Shown here: piece by piece, positions 56,443 to 64,000 of the stretch
Layout: every line of letters begins with the position of its first letter
Position numbering within the stretch: position 1 is the first letter of the stretch
Source of the DNA: Colletotrichum lupini
Lineage: Eukaryota > Ascomycota > Sordariomycetes > Glomerellales > Glomerellaceae
Direction of reading: 5' to 3'
Assembly: GCF_023278565.1 (NCBI RefSeq)
Contig: NC_064673.1
Location: forward strand, 1,736,001 to 1,800,000
Length of the DNA: 64,000 nucleotides
Program-made: the position numbers and the translations under genes
The notes under the pieces: model-generated
What the model saw: only the letters and a program-made list of their open reading frames with translations
Databases searched by the model: none
Told to the model about the DNA's origin: nothing

Positions 56443-59400
56443 ATGGTCAACAGCCAGGGGACCGTCCAGAACGGTCCACCCAATGGCGGCTATATGCAGC
56501 CGCAAGCTGCAGAACAACGTCCGATGGCGCGACCGTTTACGCTGTCTGAGGCCCTGCCTTACTCTCCTCAAACCTCCGTCATTCCCTTTACCTCAGGTTG
56601 GTGGCTGTCTTTGTCTGAATATATGGTCGCTTGTCTCTAATTGACTTGGTTCAGATCTCATCCCCGATCCAACACTTGGCTCTGGCTCGCTTGCTTCGAG
56701 CATATCACAAATGTTCAGCAGTCAGGAATTCGACAGTCTAAACAAGGAAGCAACGGGGCAAAATCACAACCATGGGATGAAGCACCTGAAATATGCGGTG
56801 GATCATGTACTTCACGATTTGAAACCCAATCAACGGACCTACTTGTGAGTTGAACCCTTCTCCGAGCCGATCATTGTCTAACATCTGTGTTTTGCAGCAA
56901 GTTCAAGACTGTCCCTAAAGCGAACCCGAACATGGCGAATAGTCCAGCTGGATCTTCCCAGAGTCTGAGTGCTGGTCTCTCCCCGGTGGCGAAGATGGTG
57001 TTCGATAGGGCTCCCACATTCATCAAGCCTCCGGGAACAACGAGTACTACCTCAGCCTCTGCCAACGGCCAGCTTGCTCAACAGCCGCAGCCGCAACCTC
57101 CATCAACACCCAAATCAGCCCCACCGCCGCCGAAGCGTCCGTCAGCAAGTGCAGAAAGTCATCATGGAAACAACTTCCGCTTCGAAGTAGCGATCCCATC
57201 CAAAAAGTTCGACCCTAGCGCATATGTAGAGGTCCCCGATCAACCCGCTCCACAGCCTGCTACCGTCAACCCATCCGACGTCACGAAAGTTGTCACTCCG
57301 AGCCAGGTTACTCCGAAGCAGCTGACGCCTACTCAACCTCAGCTCTCGGCGATACCGGTCCCTATACAGCCTATCCCCGTGCAAGCGACCCCTACGCAGC
57401 CTTTGACGCCCTCCACTGCACAAGGGCCACCGGCCGCGGTTGCAGCTCAGAAAACGAAGTTTGCAATAGAATTGCCTCGCGCTCCTGGATTCAATAAGGA
57501 TGAATATCTTGAGATGGCGGCTCCAGACTCTCCTGATGAGCCAACGGGGTTGTCCATGCGAAGACAGGACGGTGCTTATCAAAGCCGGCAGGATGATATC
57601 AGCACCAACCTCAACCAGAAGCAACGGGCGGAAGCAGCCCTCCAGGATCTTGAGCGACTAATCAAGAGCGTACTCGATGCCACTAGAAGTGTGCTCGGAA
57701 ACGAACCTGGTTACGAACAGGTCGCCACGCTGAACCCCGACAACGAGGCTGTCTTGACGGGGGCCACGCAGCAGAAGTTGCAGACTGCCATCCAAAAATC
57801 CATCGAGCTAGGCAGCTACGGCGACGCGCCCATCGAAGAACTTCAGTACATTCAGAAGCTGAGCGAGCCGGGTCTGGCGCATACGCTCAATCTCGATTAT
57901 CGAATTGAGGAATCTTGGGGCGAATCTGAAGTCTCCGGCTGGCTGAATCAGCTTCCAGAGATTGAGATGGGCCTGAAGACTGCGCGCACTTGTCTACGCA
58001 TAATGTGTGGTGGTAGGGAAGAGAAGCAAATCTACTCCGAGGAGATTATTCAAAAGTCGACAGATGTCTTCAAGGGGGTTGTCGAGGGTATCGTCATCCC
58101 CGTAGTCGAGATGAGGGGCACTGGCCCGACATCTGCACTATTCAAGCTGTTACAGCCTCACAAAAAGGCGATTGGCCCGATTCTCACGAACTGCCAGAAG
58201 CTGTTCGCGCTGCTCGCCAAACTCGTCACAAGCATAGAGCTTTCGGATACTGCTCTTGGCATGCTAGAATTTGCCGCATCGAGCCTACTTTTCGTCGACA
58301 ATGCCTACCTAGAGAAAGATTCTGTCGTTGGTGTACAGCGATTCGATGGCATTCGCTTGGTTGCAATGGAGATGCTTTGCCAGATTTTCCTCGCCAAACC
58401 CGACCAGCGCCGTGGCATCTTTGACGACATCCTCACATCGTTGGAGAAGCTTCCGGTTGGAAAACAGAGTGCTCGCCAATTTCGCCTCTCCAATGGCGGT
58501 AGCATCCAGCCCGTATCGGCGCTCATCATGCGCCTTGTCCAGGCCAGCTCTGGCAAGGTTGATGAGAAGGGCACGCGCAGTCGCCTAGCCATGATGCAAG
58601 AAGAAGATCCGGATGAGGATGAGTTGGCCCAGCCTACGAAGCAGACGGTGGCTGCCACTGTCAAGTCCGAGGATGCAGGTGCTTCACAACATGTGCTCGC
58701 CTTGGAGGAGCTCAAGGTTGTGGCATTACCTTTGACTGAAGGCTCGACACACAACGCAAATTACGTGGTTAACTTTATGGTCAACCGTGCGCTGAAGTCC
58801 ACAAAGTCTGGCGACACTCCATATCGCAATCTTCTTGACCTTTTCGTTGAAGACTTTACGGAATGTCTCGACTCACCTGATTGGCCCTCTGCTGAGCTCA
58901 TTCTACGCCAAATGACCTTCTACATGATGAAGCTATGGGAGGGAGACAGGACAGCCGCGCCTGCCAAGAACATGGCCCTTGAACTTCTCGGTGTCATGAG
59001 TGCTGCAGTTTCTAAACTCCGTTCACATGTTCGTAAGGTCACTTATTCCATGGATGGAAGCGATTCCAACGAGTTGTCACGGTACCTGTCTGAGCTGGCA
59101 ACCTCTGCGCTGGAGCAGAAAAGTCGAATCGAACATGACGTCTCTTGGTCAGGACCATTTCGAACAACTCTTGAACACCTTCAGCAACGGTGTGGCGATG
59201 ACCCTCATTTACAAGGCGCAATTTCCTTCCTGATTGCGGATTGGGCCCAAAGGATCTTCTCCGGTTATGATGCCTTGCAAGAGACCAGCGACTCGCTGGA
59301 CCACGAGTTTGGACGACTTGCCTTCCGCCTCAGAATGATGATTGAGGATCGTCGATGGCTTTCTAACGAATACACTTTCAAAGATGTCAACAACAACCAC

Positions 59401-62184
59401 GCAAAATTGGCATACTCCATCATTCTTCTCCGGTCACCATTCTGCGAACACTTTAGAGCAATGCTCAATGTTCTGCTCAATGCCATGGCCAGTGACCAGG
59501 CCACCGTCCGCAGCAAGAGTCTCAAGAGTATTAATCAGCTCCTGGAGACAGATCCGGCCATCCTGGACGGAGACTCCGTGGTGGTCCATTTGATCATCAA
59601 CTGCTCAAGTGATTCGTCCCCTCAGGTACGCGACTCGGCAATTGGCTTGATGGGCAAGTGCATTGGCCTGCGTCCGAGACTTGAAGACAAGATGGCGGAA
59701 CGAATCATTGAGAGATTTATCGACTCCGGTATCGGCGTAAGGAAGAGGGCAATGAAACTGGCCAAAGATATTTATCTTCGCAACCAAAGCAGGGAGATCC
59801 GCAGCTCTATCGCCAATGGCTTGCTTCATCGTGTGCAAGACCCTGACGAAGGTGTTCGAGAGCTTGCTCGCCAGATGATTGAGGAGGTCTGGTTCGCTCC
59901 ATTTTACCAAGTCGACGACACAGCAGCCTTCAAAACATCCCTCACCGACCACGTTGCTCTGATGATTCAGACAGTCAAGTCTGGTAATGTTGGCGCAGTC
60001 CTCGACAAAGTTCTTCAGTCCATTCTAGGCGGGCAGAACAAATCTCACAATGGCCCCTTTGGTGTCAGCATGAAGCTGGTTGAGAAGATGTTCGAGCTTA
60101 TCGACAATCTTGATTCTGACGATCCTAACATCCCTTCCGGAAGAGATGCATTGCAAGTATTGCAAATCTTCGCCAAGGCAGACCCCAAGCTTTTCACTTT
60201 TGAAGAGATCAGGCTGCTGAAGCCCCATCTCGCTAGCATCAGTGGTGCTGATGACCTAGCTGTCTTCAAAGCCGTCACAATCATCTATCGCCAGATCTTG
60301 CCGCAACTCTCTGCAAAGTATGCTGACTTCCTTCGAGAAGTGAGAGAACAGCTTCAGAACTCTGTTGGCAGACTCAACAAGAACCTTCTGGATGATGTCG
60401 TCGCATGTCTATGGATCATCGCAACTCTCTTGGACAATCGCGATAAGCTAGCTCATCTAGGTGCTTCTAGTTTGCGCGGAGTTGCCAGCATGCGCAACAC
60501 GCAGATGGACGCCACCAAACTCATGAAGTTTGCCAGATATTCGATCATTGTTGGAATGGTCGGCAAGCATTGCGACTTGGACTCAGAGCTTGCTGTCTTC
60601 CTCAAGATTTTCCCCAAGTACTCTGGCAAATCCGTGGCAAAGCTCATGGTCGACAACCTGTCTCCCTGGGCAGATGCCTCACAGCCCATGGAGGCCCGGA
60701 AGCACGCCCTCGACGCCATTGGTCTCATCTGCCAGGCACATCCCCGAAACTACGTCTCACCGAACGTGTACACCAAGTTCCAACAAGTTTTCGAAGCCAA
60801 GGTTCCGGCACTCGAGAGTACTATTCTCCGGTCTTTCAAGGAATTCCTCCTCACCGAAGAAAAGCGGTCAGAGGCTGCGACTGCCGCTGCTGCCGCCGGC
60901 GCCGACACTGACAAGAAGCGCGAGCTGACAGTAATGGGTGGAACGAGCTTCGACGATGTGGCGAGTGCAACTACTCAACGCTTCCTCAAGGAGGTAACTC
61001 GTATCGCTCTGTCGTCGCAAGACGAGCACGCATTCCTCGCAGTAGAGGTACTTGGCAGCATTAATCGACAAGGTCTTGTGCACCCCAAAGAAACGGGAGT
61101 GACTTTGATCACCCTCGAAACGTCATCGATGACCAAGATATCCGAGGTCGCATTCATGGAACATCGGGCGCTTCATGAGAAACACGAAACTGTCATTGAA
61201 CGCGAGTATGCCAGAGCCATCCAAGCAGCCTACGAATACCAGCGGGATATCGTGGGTGATACTCGTGGCGCAACGACGAACCCTTTCCAATCCAAGCTTC
61301 ATCTCCTAATGGAGGTGCTGAAAGTGAGTAAGTCAAAGAACCGACAAAAGTTCCTAGAAAAACTTGTCGGCCAAGTTGATTTCGACTCTTCGAAGCTCGA
61401 TGTCTCCAAGCAACTACCTGCGCATGTTGAATTCTCCCGCTTCATGATTGAGAATCTTGCATTCTTCGACTATGTAACTGTTGGAGAGGTGCTGGTCACG
61501 GTACATGCGATGGAAAAGATGTTCTCATCAACTGGATCCAGCATGGCGCACGTCATTGAGTCCGAAATCTTCAACATGCGCATGGACCTCGATAAGCCAG
61601 AGGCCCCGCAAGCCAATGGCGAGCAGCAACAGCCGCAACAACCTCAGCTCAACATTTCTCCTAAGAGGCTTCGGCAGCTCACTTCCGGATCTATCATTCT
61701 TCTCTGTCTCTGGGAGGCAAGAACTTACCTTCGACGTCTGTACGGCTTAGGCAGCAAACGCGAGACCAAGACCAAGATGGCAGCAAAAGATCTCAGCAAA
61801 GCACCTACAAAAGTGCAGGGTGTCACCGGAGACAAGTTCTGGGAGGAAGTGAACTCTCATATGAACGGTCTTGCAACACAGGAATCTACCATACAGAAAT
61901 GCAAGGCCTTCGTGGAACTAATGAATGTCGACAAGGAGTTCAAGGTTGTCGATGAGGACGATATGGACGGCGAAGAAGCCGAAACTCCTAGTGAGGGTGA
62001 AGACGATGGCCCCGCCGGTGACGGAAGAGGCCGCAAGCGCAAAGCTGGCGCACTTGCTGGTGGTCGCAAGAAACGCGCGCGCTCCACCTCTCGACCGAGA
62101 CCTCGCGGACGACCTCGCAAAAATCCGGTGGAAGTCGTCGAGGACGATGCAGAGGGCGACTTTGACGACATGGACTTTGCCTGA
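56443..62184 (+). CDS. SCC2: Sister chromatid cohesion protein 2 (cohesin loader, Scc2/Mis4/Nipped-B)
   Basis: Three exons, 56443-56596, 56655-56844 and 56898-62184, give 1876 residues. The N-terminus (LSEALPYSPQTSVIPFTSD) corresponds to the Scc4-binding part, followed by a Pro/Gln-rich linker. From about residue 330 on, the protein is a long helical HEAT-repeat array. It has the typical Nipped-B signature region: HAKLAYSIILLRSPFCEHF, DSSPQVRDSAIGLMGKC and SGIGVRKRAMKLAKDIYLR. The acidic and basic C-terminus contains an AT-hook-like RPRGRPRKN and nuclear signals (GRKRKAG, GGRKKRARS). With Scc4, the protein loads cohesin onto chromatin in the nucleus and stimulates its ATPase. The length agrees with filamentous-fungal orthologues. 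The start was chosen as the first ATG that opens the conserved N-terminus. Confidence 0.95.
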
Positions 62185-63420
62185 GTGCTCATACACGATA
62201 CCACTGCGTTACCAAGAGCAAACATGCTTTTCATCGAACACTACGTATGCGACCACTGCTATAGATGGGGAGCAACGAGCATGATTTTCTCTCACAATTT
62301 ACATGTACATCATCTTCGATTCGCACACATATAACGGCATCAATGGGTTTAGGAAGGGTCGGTCGCATGAAGAACGGCAAGACATTTACAGGTCGAGGCA
62401 TGTTGCAAATTCTTTTGGTCTTGCCGTTCGTTCCACTACATTTGAGAGAGGTGTTTGGCCAACCTCGGGAGGGATGGAGGAGAGGAGGCCGGGTACTACA
62501 AAAAAAATTCAGGGGCGTTTTTTTCCTATGTCTTGACGACAAGCGAGAAATGAGAAAAAAGAGAACGCGGGAGGCTTATGGGGAAAGATGTGTCTCTCTG
62601 CGTCCTGTTCCTCTTTGAATGGGGGCCGGTTTTGGGGATGCCCAAGTTTATCTTTACCACTCGATTTTTATTTTCTGCTGCCTCTTTCTTTTTTTTTTTT
62701 TTGCTACAAGATGATACCTCCCTTTCTTTCCCCCGTCTAGTCAGATTGCGAGGGATTGAAAGTTACTTGAGATACAACGTCAATAAATTCCAACCAACGA
62801 GGCCGTATTGAATAGCCATGGTGAAGGATGTGTGTGTGCTCTTGAGTTACGATGTGGGTTTACAGCTGCAAACTTGGACATCATCGATGGCCAGTCCCTG
62901 GTCTCACAATGGCTTTCACTGCACACAGGTATGTTCAAGACTTGCCAAGGAAAAGGGATTTCATTTCCCTATTCATTCGTATACGCTCCTAGCTAAAAGG
63001 TCCCTTGACCTTGGATGAAATTTCAAAACTCCCCCGGCGTGACTATTCGTCATACCTAATCCCCTCGCTCTAAACAAAGTGGTAAAAGACCCATCCGTCT
63101 AAAACCTATGCCTTCCTAAACGCCAAACGGAAACCCGAATGTTGTCCGTTCCTTCCTATGCCGCTTATGCCTCCTTCGCATCGTCTGCACCCTGCCATGC
63201 CGGTGAAGGTGTCTTTCTCGAGAAGCTGGCATCGCTTACTCGCTTGGGGTATCAACTCAGTTTATGTGTCTTTCTGCGAACCAAGGAAATTTGTGGTGGT
63301 TGGTGGTGATACACGGACTAGCAGACCAGTCTTGTCTGCTAGATGTCATAACATCATGAAAGCTGCAAATTGCAGCTTGTTGTTGGTAGTTGCAGGAATC
63401 CTGCTTTGGTTTGGTGCGGT
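62185..63420. other. Convergent intergenic region with a perfect hairpin
   Basis: 1.2 kb between the stops of SCC2 and the right-edge gene. It contains T-rich tracts (62690-62702), a 9-bp inverted repeat with a one-base loop at 63360-63378 and an 8-bp inverted repeat at about 63319-63343. No gene recognised. Confidence 0.5.
63360..63378. repeat. Perfect inverted repeat AAGCTGCAA/A/TTGCAGCTT
   Basis: Nine paired bases around a single central A, 42 bp beyond the stop of the right-edge gene and so within its likely 3' UTR. The single-base loop suits a DNA palindrome (for example a protein site) better than an RNA hairpin. Confidence 0.7.
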
Positions 63421-63977
63421 TCAATCTTGCTCGCTTGGGTCAACAGCCTCGAGCCAGACCCGAACAGCCTCTTTGAGAGTGCTCTCGCGGTCTCTATCTA
63501 CCGCGTGGACGGTAGCATCAGGCGTGTCATGGTCTCGCTCCCCAATGACATCGCGAATGATCTCATCGAGGGCGGACAAGACAACCGTCTTACATTGGTC
63601 TCGAGGTACTTCTTGTGATGGAACCGGCATGCGAGTGGTGTGACGAGAATCCACAGAGACCGATGCTTCGCTATTGCTTCGATCTCGCCGCTTGCTCGTT
63701 GACCGGGACGAATTTGATGAGCTCTGTTTGCTCACTTCGTTGCTCTGCGCAATGACTCTCTCGACGGCGTCAATGAGCACCTCATCGAGGCTTGCAATCG
63801 GCTCTTCGATGAACTCATCGTCCAGCTGCGTTTCGTAGGGAAGAATGGACGGCGTCATAGGAGCATTGCCATAGGCGCTCGAACCCGCAGATCCCAGAGG
63901 TACTGATCTGTCTGTGAATGGCTTCGGCCGAATGAGTCGGCGGTACCGAATTCGCTTGATCGTATGCGTCGTCGTGT
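63421..63977 (-). CDS. Unrecognised protein, C-terminal exon (partial)
   Basis: The 3' terminal exon of a gene continuing beyond the right edge. A splice acceptor (AATTGCAG) ends at 63978, and the exon then codes for 184 residues to a TAG-free stop at 63421. The segment starts with a basic patch (THTIKRIRYRRLIRPKPF), continues with an acidic stretch (QLDDEFIEEPIASLDEVLID) and a Ser/Arg-rich low-complexity part (SSSNSSRSTSKRRDRSNS), and ends in a predicted helix. No domain is recognised. The mix of basic start and Ser-rich tail could be a cytoplasmic tail or a nuclear protein; upstream exons are needed. Confidence 0.55.
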
Positions 63978-64000
63978 CTGCAATTAAAGCGCTGCTTACG

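Overview
The window is nuclear DNA of a filamentous ascomycete (Pezizomycotina, most likely Sordariomycetes; a Colletotrichum-like or Fusarium-like relative would fit). The evidence is: short GT-AG introns of about 50-105 bp, several with CTAAC- or CTGAC-type branch sites; single-gene transcription units on both strands; fungal-only families (a STAND-type N-terminal domain, a fungal F-box/LRR-like family, Thr/Ser-rich GPI proteins); and a Ras protein of the filamentous-fungal Ras1 type. Coding exons were rebuilt by hand from splice sites and reading-frame continuity. All names rest on recognised motifs, not on database searches.

Layout. 1-239 is the 3' end of a fatty acid synthase alpha gene. 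2512-3297 is a four-helix MARVEL-type membrane protein. 4252-5343 (-) encodes a Gln/Asn-rich protein with a bZIP-like basic region. 6629-8219 (-) is an alpha/beta hydrolase of the CGI-58/Cld1 family. 10088-11458 is Spo7, regulator of the Nem1 lipin phosphatase. 13108-15338 is a STAND-N-terminal/zinc-finger protein broken by one in-frame stop, and 31310-33574 (-) is an intact paralogue. Between them lie an F-box/LRR-type pseudogene (15366-16650, -), a 1300-residue Thr/Ser-rich GPI protein with an internal 54-residue tandem repeat (17587-21850, -), a kelch-type single-pass membrane protein (26818-29504) and an intron-containing tRNA-Asp.

34579-37842 encodes an AT-hook protein with five successive six-cysteine modules and a second cysteine-rich C-terminal domain, the most unusual protein here. 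After it comes ras1 (39408-40398, -). A 7.7 kb gene-poor stretch follows, with no confident gene but with decayed protein-like traces. The right-hand third is a housekeeping cluster: a molybdopterin-binding-domain protein with 9-bp and 18-bp micro-exons, glia maturation factor, NBP35 (cytosolic Fe-S assembly), an intron-containing tRNA-Gln, deoxyhypusine hydroxylase, RNA polymerase I subunit A12 and the cohesin loader SCC2. The 3' exon of an unrecognised gene reaches the right edge.

The genes look like independent eukaryotic units rather than an operon or a biosynthetic cluster. Three functional notes stand out. Two lipid-remodelling genes (a Cld1-like acyl hydrolase and SPO7) are divergent neighbours, near a fatty acid synthase gene. 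The middle of the window (13-38 kb) is enriched in lineage-specific, fast-evolving genes. The window contains no CRISPR arrays, bacterial-type operons or intact transposons that I can see.
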